Shown: positions 47,775-56,508, counted from the first letter of the stretch. The stretch is DNA of 64,000 bases from Cylindrospermum sp. NIES-4074 (GCA_003994795.1 AP018269.1:620001-684000), one strand, 5' to 3'. Numbers and translations are program-made. The notes: generated from the letters alone by a model not told the origin.

Positions 47775-48131
47775 ATGTTGAAAGAGATGCTAAAGGCATA
47801 TAATGCTCGCCGGACTGAGTGGGAGTATGAAACTCTACTTTTAGTGTATGCATCTGATTTTCTCCAAGCCTTTGGAAATGGACAAATAAAAATATCTGCC
47901 CAGTCATACCAAGAGTTGTACAACTATTGTATAACTAATTACAAAGATAAAATCCCTAAGGAGTACCAGGAAGAATCAGGAGTATTTCCTATCGAAATCA
48001 AATCACCAGATGACATCCTAAATGCACCAGCTTACACTCTAAAAACAGACGGTTTTACAAGGAAAGGAGGCTTCGTAATCAGCGCAGGTAAGGCATTAAA
48101 TACAGAGAAAGTTAAAGAACTACGAGATTAA
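47775..48131 (+). CDS. Unknown protein; likely C-terminal part of the frameshifted leader gene
   Basis: 118 residues from the first ATG (MLKEMLKAYNARRTEW). The frame is open from 47691, giving an extra 28 residues (GENAICIDDTPGKQLWTGFG onward) that would join the leader protein across a one-base shift. Mostly helical by look: ASDFLQAFGNGQIKISAQSY, NYCITNYKDKIPKEY, then TDGFTRKGGFVISAGK. I do not recognise a fold. Its stop TAA shares its A with the next gene start (TAATG), so translation is coupled. Could be the cargo part of an injected protein; function is inferred only. Confidence 0.6.
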   Translation: MLKEMLKAYNARRTEWEYETLLLVYASDFLQAFGNGQIKISAQSYQELYNYCITNYKDKIPKEYQEESGVFPIEIKSPDDILNAPAYTLKTDGFTRKGGFVISAGKALNTEKVKELRD

Positions 48132-48796
48132 TGAAAGCACAAATATTAATGCTTGGTGTTTTCTTCACCTACATGAGCATTGCACTGCCCGAATGCAAAG
48201 CACAGTCACTTATCAGTCAGACGAATATCCAAAAGCAGTTGCAGCAAGCTATGACAAAGCAATCAGGAGAACCATCAGTAGAAATAAAATTCGTTGATAT
48301 GATATTCGGAAAACCACCTAAGGCTCAATTGCTAATGGATGTGACACTACACAATCATTACGACCAGCCCTGTTGGTTTCTCCTACCACATGACATCAAT
48401 TCTTTAGCAATAGGACAAGGTGGTGTTAATAGGGTTGAAGCATTCGAGTTTCGTGGTAAGGGGCGTGTTGTTGTTGGTCGATTTCTGGGAACCCCTGATC
48501 TCCGGGCTTTTCTGCTGCCGGCGGGAGCTAAGTTAAAGATACGGCGCTTGCCGATAGAACTTTGGGAGGAAAAAACCGTAGACCAAGTACAGATAGAGGT
48601 AGTGGTAGCTAGCCAGCTGACAATTAACGGTGAGCCAGGGGCAGTTTGGTTTGGTACAAATCCAATGAGTGATATCGAGGCAGATGTCACAGTAGATGAA
48701 AGCGACAGAATAGGCTTAAGAGAAATGCCAAATTTTGATGAGGTTCCTATCTCATTAGTTGAGAAAGAACGTTTTAAGCTAGTAGTACCTTTGTAG
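48131..48796 (+). CDS. Unknown exported protein, copy 1
   Basis: 221 residues with a signal peptide (MKAQILMLGVFFTYMSIALP, cleavage near CKAQS). The body has FVDMIFGKPPKAQLLMDVTL, NHYDQPCWFLLPHDIN, FLLPAGAKLKIRRLPIELW and ASQLTINGEPGAVWFGTNPM, which suggest a beta-rich fold. No known family recognised. It overlaps the previous gene by one base and is duplicated as the next gene. Likely periplasmic or secreted. Confidence 0.7.
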   Translation: MKAQILMLGVFFTYMSIALPECKAQSLISQTNIQKQLQQAMTKQSGEPSVEIKFVDMIFGKPPKAQLLMDVTLHNHYDQPCWFLLPHDINSLAIGQGGVNRVEAFEFRGKGRVVVGRFLGTPDLRAFLLPAGAKLKIRRLPIELWEEKTVDQVQIEVVVASQLTINGEPGAVWFGTNPMSDIEADVTVDESDRIGLREMPNFDEVPISLVEKERFKLVVPL

Positions 48797-48885
48797 ATAA
48801 TGAGTCACAATTAAAGCTAGCCATTAAGCTTGATGGGCGTCATGTAAATTTATATCTGGCATCAAATCTAGAGAGGTTGAAGAAC

Positions 48886-48919
48886 ATTGTAGAGACGTTG
48901 AATGCAGCGTCTCTATATT
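48886..48919. repeat. Imperfect palindrome, TGTAGAGACG family
   Basis: ATTGTAGAGACGTTGAATGC (48886-48905) is followed by its imperfect inverse. Related copies: 54907-54940 (perfect 34-bp palindrome) and 60751-60780. Confidence 0.75.
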
Positions 48920-48955
48920 TATAAATCCAGAGAAAGTTAAAGAACTATGAGATAA

Positions 48956-49639
48956 ATGAAAGCACAAATCTTCATGCTTGGCTTCTTCATAACCTATACG
49001 AGTTTTGCACTACCAGAATACAAAGCACAGTCATCTGTCAATCACGATATCCATAAGCAGTCACAACAAGCTATGACGAAGCAAACAGTAAAGCCATCAG
49101 TAGAGATAAAGTTCATTGACATGATAGGTAGAAAACCACCTATGACTGAATTGTTGATGGATGTGACATTACACAACCATTACGACCAGCCCTGTTGGTT
49201 TCTCCTGCCAGATGACATACCAGATGAGAGCAATTATGTAGCCATAGGACAAGGTGGTGTTCTTGGGGTTTCAGTATATCAGCCTGTTGGTAAGGGGCGT
49301 GTTATATTTGGAAATCTTGTGGGCAGTGCCAACTCCCAGGCTTTTCTGCTACCTGCGGGAGCTAAGTTAAAAATACGGCGTTTGCCAATCACACTCTGGG
49401 GCCGAGAAAACGCACTTAAAGACCAGGTAGAAATAGAGGTAGTTATAGCTAGTCAACTGACAATTAATGGTGAGCCAGCTGAAGCTTGGTTTGGCACAAA
49501 TCCCATGAGTGATTTACAAGCAGATGTCACCGTAGATAAAACCAGCAGGCTAGATTCAAGAAATACAGATAACTTTAAAGAAGTACCTATCTCAATAACT
49601 GAGAAAGAACGCTTTAAGGTGTTAGTTACTTTATTCTGA
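48956..49639 (+). CDS. Unknown exported protein, copy 2
   Basis: 227 residues, paralogue of 48131-48796 through most of its length (same start MKAQI, the block LLMDVTLHNHYDQPCWFLLP and AGAKLKIRRLPI, ASQLTINGEP, WFGTNPMSD). The 30 bases before its ATG repeat the end of the 47775 gene (GAGAAAGTTAAAGAACTA), so the duplicated unit began inside that gene. Signal peptide is kept (LPEYKAQSS). Function unknown. Confidence 0.7.
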   Translation: MKAQIFMLGFFITYTSFALPEYKAQSSVNHDIHKQSQQAMTKQTVKPSVEIKFIDMIGRKPPMTELLMDVTLHNHYDQPCWFLLPDDIPDESNYVAIGQGGVLGVSVYQPVGKGRVIFGNLVGSANSQAFLLPAGAKLKIRRLPITLWGRENALKDQVEIEVVIASQLTINGEPAEAWFGTNPMSDLQADVTVDKTSRLDSRNTDNFKEVPISITEKERFKVLVTLF

Positions 49640-49687
49640 TGAGGTAAAAATTATGGCTCAAAAGCTGACAATGTAAGGATTTTAGGG

Positions 49688-49852
49688 CTTGGCACAAATC
49701 CAATGAGTGATATCGAGGCAGATGTCACTGTAGACGAAAGCGACAGAATAGGCTCAAGAAAAATACCAAATCTTGGCGAGGTTCCTATCTCAGTAGTTGA
49801 AAAAGAACGCTTTAAAGTGAAAGTTATTTTGTTCGGTGATGGTAAAAACTGA
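49688..49852 (+). pseudogene. Truncated third copy of the exported protein
   Basis: The plus strand reads GTNPMSDIEADVTVDESDRI then GEVPISVVEKERFKVKVILF before a stop, matching the C-terminal 50 residues of copies 1 and 2 (closest to copy 1). All upstream parts are missing and there is no start. End coordinate is accurate to about one base. Confidence 0.85.
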
Positions 49853-49880
49853 AGCCAGACATAGCACTCAATTTATAATC

Positions 49881-51107
49881 ATGGCAATATCCCCAAAGCA
49901 ATTACTACTCATTTGCCTGATACCACTAAGTTTGCTTTCAGCTTGTGGTAGCAGTCTAGCAATTTCTGCTAATTGTTCAGAGCAAACCCAAGTTCCAAAT
50001 CAAGTTAAAAATGGAATATCAGAATCAGAACGTTTATTAATCATTAAAAAAAATGGTAAGCTCGGTTTCATAGACACAACAGGGAGAATTGTCATCCAGC
50101 CACAATTTCACTCCCTTGAACCATTTTCAGAAAACCGTGCAGCTTTCGGGGGTAAAAATGGCAGGTGGGGTTTTATTGACCGGACTGGTAAAGTGATAAT
50201 TCCACCTAAATTTGATAACGTTGATCAATTTCACCAACAACGGGCGGCTGTTAAATTAGGTGGCAAATGGGGTTTTATTGACCTTAATGGGAAAATTGTC
50301 GTTCAACCCCAGTTTACCCAAATTTCCTACTTTTCTGAGGGACGAGCAGCAGTACAGGTAGGCTATTTATGGGGCTTTATCGACGAGGAGGGCAAGTTTA
50401 TTGTCAAACCAAAATTTAGTGGATACACGGATTTCTCTGAAGGTTTGGCAGGATTTGAAAGTACTGATACAAGTGGTTTTATTGACCGTAACGGCAAAGT
50501 CGTTATCGAGCTAAAGGATGTCAATTTAAATATTGAGAGCTTGGGTTTTAGAAATGGACTAGCACCTGTATGGGTAAGAAGTCCGGGGATTTGGCAAATA
50601 ATTGATGGGATTTTTGATGATACAGGAAGAGGTAGAAAATTTTGGGGTTTTATTGACCGCACAGGTAGAGTTGCTATTCCACTGAAGTATGATGATGTTA
50701 GAAACTTTGAAAACTGCCTAGCTGCCGTAAAAATAGGAGGTAAATTTGGTTTTATCAATACCTCTGGTGAGATGGTAATTCAGCCTCAGTTTAAAGACAC
50801 TCCTCTTTTTTCTGAAGGGCTTGGTCTTGTCATGATTAATCAAAAATATGGCTATGTTGATCAAACAGGAAAGGTGGTAATTGAGCCAATGTTCGATATG
50901 GCTACAATCTTTTCTGGAGGATTGGCATCTGTGCAGATAAAAAAAGACGGTAAATGGGGTTTTATTGATCGCACAGGAAAAATGGTGATAGAACCACAGT
51001 TTGATGAAACTGGGATTTCTGCTTCGGGAATAAGACAGGTATGGGTTGGTAACAAGTACGGTTATATTGACAAAACCGGAAAATATGTATGGAATCCTAC
51101 TAACTGA
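49881..51107 (+). CDS. WG-repeat lipoprotein
   Basis: 408 residues from the Met at 49881 (MAISPKQLLLICLIPLSLLS). Lipobox LLSAC puts the lipidated Cys at residue 22. The rest is about eight WG (KWG) repeats of the form KWGFIDRTGKVVIEPQFD and F-x-E-G-x-A-x-V, giving a beta-rich rod or propeller. WG-repeat proteins are common at bacterial surfaces; binding partners here are unknown. It ends the duplicated unknown-protein array and is co-directional with it. Earlier Met codons exist but the lipoprotein signal decides this start. Confidence 0.88.
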   Translation: MAISPKQLLLICLIPLSLLSACGSSLAISANCSEQTQVPNQVKNGISESERLLIIKKNGKLGFIDTTGRIVIQPQFHSLEPFSENRAAFGGKNGRWGFIDRTGKVIIPPKFDNVDQFHQQRAAVKLGGKWGFIDLNGKIVVQPQFTQISYFSEGRAAVQVGYLWGFIDEEGKFIVKPKFSGYTDFSEGLAGFESTDTSGFIDRNGKVVIELKDVNLNIESLGFRNGLAPVWVRSPGIWQIIDGIFDDTGRGRKFWGFIDRTGRVAIPLKYDDVRNFENCLAAVKIGGKFGFINTSGEMVIQPQFKDTPLFSEGLGLVMINQKYGYVDQTGKVVIEPMFDMATIFSGGLASVQIKKDGKWGFIDRTGKMVIEPQFDETGISASGIRQVWVGNKYGYIDKTGKYVWNPTN

Positions 51108-51219
51108 TTAACTGTTTTCTCAATTTATTTATTAATCAATATGTCTTCGCAAGCCATACAAGCATTGGAACTCGTTTTGAGCAAAAATCGGCTCAAGTGA
51201 AGCCAGCGTCTAAAAAATA

Positions 51220-52047
51220 TTAGAGTGATACTTCTTGAATGTTGTCGAGATTTGGTAAGGAGTTGGTAGCGATCGCTCCTTCAGTTGCTAAAATACCATC
51301 ACCTGCGGCAGTCTGGAGGCGATCGCACTTTACGGCAAACTGGCAATAATCACAGATTTTTCTCCCTTCAGGCACTTGCGGCAATAGCAGGTTTGTTTTG
51401 TGTCCTTTTAGCCAATTGCCTAACTGGCTTAACAGTTGATGCAATTTCTTTGCAGTTTGCTGGTGCTGGGCTGTACTATAAGTAAATTTAATATTTTGCG
51501 GTTTACCCTGAGATTGGACAAACCAGTAAGTCATAGAAATCTGTTCTGGCAAGTAGACGCTAGTTTCTGCCAAAACGTACATATAAAGCCGTGTTTGCCA
51601 GTTTTTTTCTAACTTACTTTTATTTTGTGGTTTGGGATAAGTCTTCCAGTCGAGGATTTGCGCTTGCTGGGAATCTGCAATCAATAAGTCATAGATTACC
51701 GTCAGCAAGTAATCCTGAACTTGCAAAGTCCGGTAATGTTCACTTTCCCGAAAGGTTTGATCATCAGGTGCAGGCTTTAAAATTTCTGGTGCAGCTTCAG
51801 CAAAACCTGCCATCCAGCTTTGTAGTTGAGTATCTGCTTGCAAAAAGCTATCAATCGGTAAACCCATTTCTCGCTGCTGCATCAGCAAGTGAAAGCGACT
51901 ACCTAAAGTCTGCCGTTCTTCGTGTTCTGGATCTGCGGGAGTATTCAGTTGTTCTAAATAGGTGTGTTGAAACTTACGGGGACAAGCTTCTAGCAAGTTT
52001 AGCTGTCCTTGGGATAGTCGTAATAGTTGGGTGGGAGTTGATAGCAT
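51220..52047 (-). CDS. RecB/Cas4-like PD-(D/E)XK nuclease with probable Fe-S cluster
   Basis: 275 residues. The PD-(D/E)XK core shows in VIYDLLIADSQQAQILDWKT (Asp then D-W-K), with QTRLYMYVLAE (Q-x-x-x-Y motif). Cysteines at LEACPRKFQ near the start and CDYCQFAVKC near the end match the four-Cys Fe-S arrangement of Cas4/AddB nucleases. No CRISPR array or Cas gene is nearby, so a repair-type role is more likely. Function remains predicted only. Confidence 0.85.
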   Translation of the reverse strand: MLSTPTQLLRLSQGQLNLLEACPRKFQHTYLEQLNTPADPEHEERQTLGSRFHLLMQQREMGLPIDSFLQADTQLQSWMAGFAEAAPEILKPAPDDQTFRESEHYRTLQVQDYLLTVIYDLLIADSQQAQILDWKTYPKPQNKSKLEKNWQTRLYMYVLAETSVYLPEQISMTYWFVQSQGKPQNIKFTYSTAQHQQTAKKLHQLLSQLGNWLKGHKTNLLLPQVPEGRKICDYCQFAVKCDRLQTAAGDGILATEGAIATNSLPNLDNIQEVSL

Positions 52048-52072
52048 TATTCTATTTTAGAAGCAATCAGAG

Positions 52073-52112
52073 AGGGTGTGGGGTGTAGGGTGTGGGGTGT
52101 GGGGTTTGGGGT
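52073..52112. repeat. GGGTGTG heptamer run
   Basis: Several GGGTGTG/GGGTGTA heptamers in a row just upstream of the nuclease gene. A typical short tandem repeat (STRR). Confidence 0.8.
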
Positions 52113-52249
52113 GATCAACCTTTTCCATGCCTAGTGATCAAAAAATTTACCTCATTGCCTCATTGCCTCTTGCCTCCCAAAAATAAAAGGTAAAAGAATG
52201 AATTTTGCATTTTTGCTTCATCCCTTTACCTTTTTTATGTACCTGATGC

Positions 52250-52453
52250 TTACTTAATGTTAGCCCTTGCGTCCCTCACTGCGGCAAAGAAAAATAATCC
52301 TGTGAGGGGAATGCTTAATGCTAAGATAATTGCCGTTATTTGGACACCCAAATCCGGTTGTCCAGAACTGAGTTCAAAAACCGAGCCGACAGCGGCGATC
52401 GCACTGACGCAGGAACCACCGAGAAACAAACCGCTTTTTGGAGTTAAATACAC
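52250..52453 (-). CDS. Small two-helix membrane protein in the def operon
   Basis: 67 residues with hydrophobic stretches at about 6-26 and 38-58 (LFLGGSCVSAIAAVGSVF, AIILALSIPLTGLFFFAAV) and a basic end. The gap from the def stop is only 12 bases, so they should share a transcript. No family recognised. Confidence 0.65.
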   Translation of the reverse strand: MYLTPKSGLFLGGSCVSAIAAVGSVFELSSGQPDLGVQITAIILALSIPLTGLFFFAAVRDARANIK

Positions 52454-52465
52454 TACTAGACCACC

Positions 52466-53029
52466 CTATGCTACTGGTTTCACCGCTTGATACGAGAAGC
52501 CATTCTTAGATAGCTCTTGGGCCAAAGTCAAGGAATTTTCTACACGGTCTACAAATACTACCCCATTCAGGTGATCCATCTCGTGCTGAATGCAACGTCC
52601 TAGCAAGTCACTAGCCTTTAATGTCTGGGGACGGCCATACTCATCTTTATAGGCAATTTCTACGACTTGGGGACGTTTCACGTCTAGATATACACCGGGA
52701 ATGCTCAAGCATCCTTCTTGGGCAACGCAGAGGTCACGGCTGACCTGTTTTACAGTGGGGTTAATTAAAATTAACGGTGGATTAGCTGCGTTATCAGGTT
52801 CGCAGTCAATGACAATGAGTTGTTTGTGAACTCCAACTTGGGGTGCAGCCAAACCGATGCCATCTTCGCTGTACATAGTTTGCAGCATTTCCCGCACCAG
52901 TTGGCGGAGTTCGTCATCTACTTTAGCAATGCGCTTTGCAGCTTGACGCAACACGCGATCGCCTAAAAAGTGCAATCCCAAAGGCGGTTTTTTTAATTTT
53001 TTCTTCTCTACAGCAATGTCAGAGGGCAT
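52466..53029 (-). CDS. def: Peptide deformylase
   Basis: 187 residues, metal-dependent removal of the formyl group from new proteins. Motifs are GIGLAAPQVG, EGCLSIPGVY (metal Cys) and QHEMDHLNGVVF (two metal His and catalytic Glu). Begins with MPSDIAVEKKKLKKPPLGLH. Co-directional with the small membrane protein gene; divergent from ftsX. Confidence 0.96.
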   Translation of the reverse strand: MPSDIAVEKKKLKKPPLGLHFLGDRVLRQAAKRIAKVDDELRQLVREMLQTMYSEDGIGLAAPQVGVHKQLIVIDCEPDNAANPPLILINPTVKQVSRDLCVAQEGCLSIPGVYLDVKRPQVVEIAYKDEYGRPQTLKASDLLGRCIQHEMDHLNGVVFVDRVENSLTLAQELSKNGFSYQAVKPVA

Positions 53030-53159
53030 GATTCTTATTCGGCTTGATGGTGAATAATCCTACTACTTCAATTCTATCAATCTCGTTGGTTGTCAGTGGT
53101 AAGTTCTCTGTTGTGCTATTCTTTCATTCTGGATTTGGAATTATCCCTTGAGGTGTGGT

Positions 53160-54059
53160 GTGTTTAAATTTCTCACCAAACTAGACTACCTGTTAAAGGA
53201 AACTTTCCTCGGTTTGCTGCGGGGAGGTTGGATGAATTGGGCTGCTGTCAGTACTGTGACGGTGTTATTATTTCTATTCGGCTTGAGTTTGCAAACCTCC
53301 TGGCAAGTTGAAACACTCCTCAACCAATTTGGTAGTCAGCTGGAGTTATCAGTTTATCTTGAGCCAGATACCCAAGCTGCAACTATTGAACCACTGATAG
53401 CTAAAATGCCAGAGGTGGGGTCAATTCAAATTATTACCAAAGAACAAGCTTGGACTAAATTAGTTAAGGAATTGGGCATTTCTGATATTGAAGGTGCTAC
53501 CCAGCAATTAGGGGAAAATCCGCTAGTTGACGAGATGAAGGTCAAAGCGCGTAATTCTCAAGCTGTACCAATTTTGGCGACACAACTGGCTAAGTTGCAA
53601 GGGGTTGATGTGGTGCAGTACGTAGATGAAGCAGTTAAACGCATTGCCCAGTTACACCAAGGTTTGAACTGGATGACTTTAACAATTACGATTATTCTCA
53701 CTTTAACTGCGATCGCCGTTACTACCACCACTATTCGCCTCATAGTCATGGCCCGACGGCGAGAAATTGAAATTATGCAACTGGTGGGAGCCACTACCGC
53801 TTGGATTTACTTACCATTTATTTTACAAGGAATTACCTTTGGCTTGCTGGGCGGTGCGATCGCTTGGAGTTTTATTATGATCATTCAACAGTTTCTCAGT
53901 CGGTTGTTAGCCACTCAACCTGAGTTTATCCAATTTATTAGCAACGGTGTGCAACTAACTATGGCGCAAACATTACTTTTACCGCTGATTTTACTGTGTT
54001 TCGGTACAGCTGTAGGATTAATGGGTAGCTTATTCGCCGTCCGGCGTTTTGCTAGATAG
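53160..54059 (+). CDS. ftsX: Cell division protein FtsX (ABC permease)
   Basis: 299 residues from the GTG at 53160 (read MFKFLTKLDYLLKE); a TTG at 53148 is in frame. Layout is TM1 (NWAAVSTVTVLLFLFGLSL), a periplasmic loop (LEPDTQAATIEPLIAKMPEV, DVVQYVDEAVKR), then three TM helices including ARRREIEIMQLVGAT, the FtsX coupling segment. With FtsE it would act on peptidoglycan amidase activation. ftsE is not in the window. Confidence 0.9.
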   Translation: MFKFLTKLDYLLKETFLGLLRGGWMNWAAVSTVTVLLFLFGLSLQTSWQVETLLNQFGSQLELSVYLEPDTQAATIEPLIAKMPEVGSIQIITKEQAWTKLVKELGISDIEGATQQLGENPLVDEMKVKARNSQAVPILATQLAKLQGVDVVQYVDEAVKRIAQLHQGLNWMTLTITIILTLTAIAVTTTTIRLIVMARRREIEIMQLVGATTAWIYLPFILQGITFGLLGGAIAWSFIMIIQQFLSRLLATQPEFIQFISNGVQLTMAQTLLLPLILLCFGTAVGLMGSLFAVRRFAR

Positions 54060-54077
54060 TCTTAGTTATTGGTGATT

Positions 54078-54908
54078 ATGGCATCACAATGGGAATGCTT
54101 ACTGCAAAATCTTGGTGAATGGCAAGGTTCATTCACTCGTTTTTCCCCCCAAGGTACACTTTTAGAAGATATCAAAAGTGTTGTTTCTCTAGAAGGGTTG
54201 AACAATAATCAAACAGTCCGCCAAACTATTCGCCAAGGGGGAAGTGAAAGGGTTCTAGAATACAGTAGTCTGGCTAGGAGTGCGTTGTTTTTTGCCAATG
54301 GGTCATTTTCCCAAGGTTCGATACAGCTAGGGCCATTTTCTGAATTTGGGGCGGAACTGGGTTTAATTCATGAAAACCGCCGCTTACGTCTAGTGCAACT
54401 GTATGATAAACAAGGCGATTTAGACACCCTCACCTTGATTCGAGAACATCTAGCTGATAACCCAGCAGCAGAAAACCCACCTTTGCAAGTAGATGACTTG
54501 TTGGGAGAATGGCAGGGTGAAGTAATAACTATCTATCCAGATTGGCGATCGCCTAATACTTACTCTACAACTCTCGAACTCCAACTGGATGCAACTGGCA
54601 GATTAGCGCAAAAGACAAGTTTTGGCGAACGTACAATTACCTCCACAGCTACCATCAAAGGCCCCATCATCCTCTTTGATCAAGATCCCCAAAAGCAAGT
54701 GCAAGTATTACTTCTACCTAATGGTGCTTCTGCAACTTCTCCCTTAAAAGCACAGTTGCGTCAACCCTTCTTTTTAGAAGTAGGTTGGTTAATTGAACCA
54801 AACCTGCGCCAGCGAATGATTCGCAGCTACAGCGACAAAGGCGAATGGGTTAGCCTTTCCCTCGTTACAGAACGTCGAGTCATATCAAGTCCGGCAAATC
54901 ACCGATAA
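54078..54908 (+). CDS. DUF3598 family protein (lipocalin-like)
   Basis: 276 residues from ATG 54078 (MASQWECLLQNLGEWQGSFT). Two similar beta-barrel halves: GEWQGSFTRFSPQGTLLEDI and LLGEWQGEVITIYPDWRSP, as in cyanobacterial DUF3598/CpcT-S-like lipocalin proteins. It may bind a bilin or lipid, but nothing decides the ligand. Follows ftsX closely, in the same direction. Confidence 0.75.
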   Translation: MASQWECLLQNLGEWQGSFTRFSPQGTLLEDIKSVVSLEGLNNNQTVRQTIRQGGSERVLEYSSLARSALFFANGSFSQGSIQLGPFSEFGAELGLIHENRRLRLVQLYDKQGDLDTLTLIREHLADNPAAENPPLQVDDLLGEWQGEVITIYPDWRSPNTYSTTLELQLDATGRLAQKTSFGERTITSTATIKGPIILFDQDPQKQVQVLLLPNGASATSPLKAQLRQPFFLEVGWLIEPNLRQRMIRSYSDKGEWVSLSLVTERRVISSPANHR

Positions 54909-54940
54909 TGTAGAGACGTTACATGTAACGTCTCTACATT
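54907..54940. repeat. Perfect 34-bp palindrome, TGTAGAGACG family
   Basis: Inverted halves AATGTAGAGACGTTACA and TGTAACGTCTCTACATT meet without a loop. The left end touches the DUF3598 stop, so it could be a transcription end; it is related to 48886-48919 and 60751-60780. Confidence 0.9.
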
Positions 54941-54976
54941 GATTTGCTTGGTATATTGGGAATTTAGGAACTAGTT

Positions 54977-55366
54977 ATGAAAAGCTGGAATCAAACATCC
55001 CCTTGGGCAATCTTAGCAACAACTATAGGCACAGCTTCAGTTCTGGCTACCACGCTAGGAATACCTACATCTGCCCTTGCTGCTGGAACAATATTTAGCT
55101 GTAGTGCTGAAGGCGTATTTATTGAAGTCTCGCGGCTAAATAATGGCACACTGCGTTATGAAGCTTATAACATCCCCACTGATCTGAAACGTCCAAATCT
55201 CCGCATTAACGGCGGTACAGTCAGACGTGACAAAAATGGAGATACCCTTTACAGCTTTAAAAATAACAATTACCTTTACGTTGCTATTAAAGATTCTGGT
55301 TACGGTAGGGTTTTAGTTTACAAAAACAATCGACTCATTGCCACAAAGTATTGTGGTGACGTTTAA
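54977..55366 (+). CDS. Small exported protein of unknown function
   Basis: 129 residues with a signal peptide (TIGTASVLATTLGIPTSALA cleaved near LAAG). The mature part begins TIFSCSAEGVFIEVSR and ends ATKYCGDV, so a disulfide may link the two ends. The body is beta-rich (RYEAYNIPTDLKRPNLRING, SFKNNNYLYVAIKD). It resembles small periplasmic inhibitors of the MliC type in overall layout only. No confident family. Confidence 0.75.
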   Translation: MKSWNQTSPWAILATTIGTASVLATTLGIPTSALAAGTIFSCSAEGVFIEVSRLNNGTLRYEAYNIPTDLKRPNLRINGGTVRRDKNGDTLYSFKNNNYLYVAIKDSGYGRVLVYKNNRLIATKYCGDV

Positions 55367-55463
55367 CAATTATCACGGCTGAAAGTCCTTGCTGTACTCT
55401 TAATTTTAGTGAACCTTCATTTCCCTGAACAGAATTTAAGGGATTTCACTGTTGATAATTTCG

Positions 55464-56039
55464 CTAAATTAAGGAACAGGGACTTTGCAGCGCTTGCTTA
55501 AGTAGGGTATTGTATTCTTTATCTTCAATCAGATAAGCACCAAATCTTTCCAAATGGGGGTTCATCATTTGGGCGTCAAACAGCACAAATTGCCTTTGGC
55601 GCAGTCTTTCTATCAACTTTACCATTGCCACCTTTGAGCCGTCAGGAATGCGGTAAAACATCGATTCTCCGATGAAAGCGCCGCCAATGACAATCCCTAA
55701 AATTCCCCCTGCAAGTTCATCACCTTGCCAAGTTTCAAAACTATAAGCATAGCCAGCTTGGTAAAGTAGCCAGTAAATCTTTTGCAATTCCGGGGAAATC
55801 CAAGTGATTTCACGGTTGGCGCACCCAGCAACCACAGACGGGAAGTCACGATTAACCGCCACAGTAAAGCGTTCTTGGTTGAGAACACGCTGTAATGACT
55901 TGGGGTAGCGAAATCGTTCATCCAGAGGAATCAAAGTTCGTTCTTGACTACCATACCAACTCAGGCGATCGCGCTCATCAGCCATGAGAAAATAGCCTTG
56001 AGCATAACCTCGAATAATAGCGGCAATATCATATTGCAT
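55464..56039 (-). CDS. aat: Leucyl/phenylalanyl-tRNA-protein transferase
   Basis: 191 residues. It adds Leu or Phe to proteins with N-terminal Arg/Lys to mark them for ClpAP-type degradation. Family blocks are [59 protein letters not shown] and [16 protein letters not shown]. Slightly shorter than E. coli Aat. A strong terminator hairpin precedes the gene by 17 bases (56056-56117), which could attenuate its expression. Confidence 0.92.
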   Translation of the reverse strand: MQYDIAAIIRGYAQGYFLMADERDRLSWYGSQERTLIPLDERFRYPKSLQRVLNQERFTVAVNRDFPSVVAGCANREITWISPELQKIYWLLYQAGYAYSFETWQGDELAGGILGIVIGGAFIGESMFYRIPDGSKVAMVKLIERLRQRQFVLFDAQMMNPHLERFGAYLIEDKEYNTLLKQALQSPCSLI

Positions 56040-56055
56040 AGTTTAGCGAATAATC

Positions 56056-56117
56056 AAAAAAAAGCCTCAGAGGAAGGCAATTTGCTGTTAGCAGTCACCC
56101 ACTGCCTTCCCCTGAGA
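56056..56117 (-). terminator. Strong hairpin terminator in the aat leader
   Basis: On the minus strand CTCAGGGGAAGGCA pairs with TGCCTTCCTCTGAG around a 22-base loop, then GC and eight T, ending 17 bases before the aat start codon. No upstream gene on this strand would use it, so it fits an attenuator of aat or the end of a small RNA antisense to the 56161 gene leader. Confidence 0.75.
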
Positions 56118-56160
56118 TTACCTTGACAACAAAAATCCGTTTAAACTAAATAAAGCAAAC

Positions 56161-56490
56161 ATGACTGAACCAATTCCATCCATCACCCTACCACCATCTG
56201 CAAATCCCCAACTAGAAGGCGAATGGTTGCAACAGCGCCTACTGCGGTTGTTAGATACCGAATTCATCCCAGAAGCCGTCAATCAAAAGATTGCTCAACG
56301 CACAGCACAGATTTTTGTGCGACAACGGATGGAAGGTGAAAATGACTTGGGTTCTCTGGTGATTGCCATTGTTACAGAGATGCAGTCGTTTGATTTTTCC
56401 AAAAGTTTCTATGGAGAGTTTGCGATCGCCAACGCCGTCAGCGATCTACTCTTAGAAAGTCTGGGTATTGATCGTTGTTGCGGTCAATAA
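56161..56490 (+). CDS. Conserved cyanobacterial hypothetical protein
   Basis: 109 residues: PPSANPQLEGEWLQQRLLRL, EAVNQKIAQRTAQIFVRQR, GSLVIAIVTEMQSFDFSKSF. Soluble and mostly helical, ending CCGQ. No function recognised. Divergent from aat. Confidence 0.75.
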   Translation: MTEPIPSITLPPSANPQLEGEWLQQRLLRLLDTEFIPEAVNQKIAQRTAQIFVRQRMEGENDLGSLVIAIVTEMQSFDFSKSFYGEFAIANAVSDLLLESLGIDRCCGQ

Positions 56491-56508
56491 CTTTTGTCAG
56501 TCGTCAGT

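Noticed and set aside
51220-52047. Cas4 as part of a CRISPR locus
   Set aside because: Cas4-like Cys and nuclease motifs are present, but no repeats, spacers or other cas genes are nearby.
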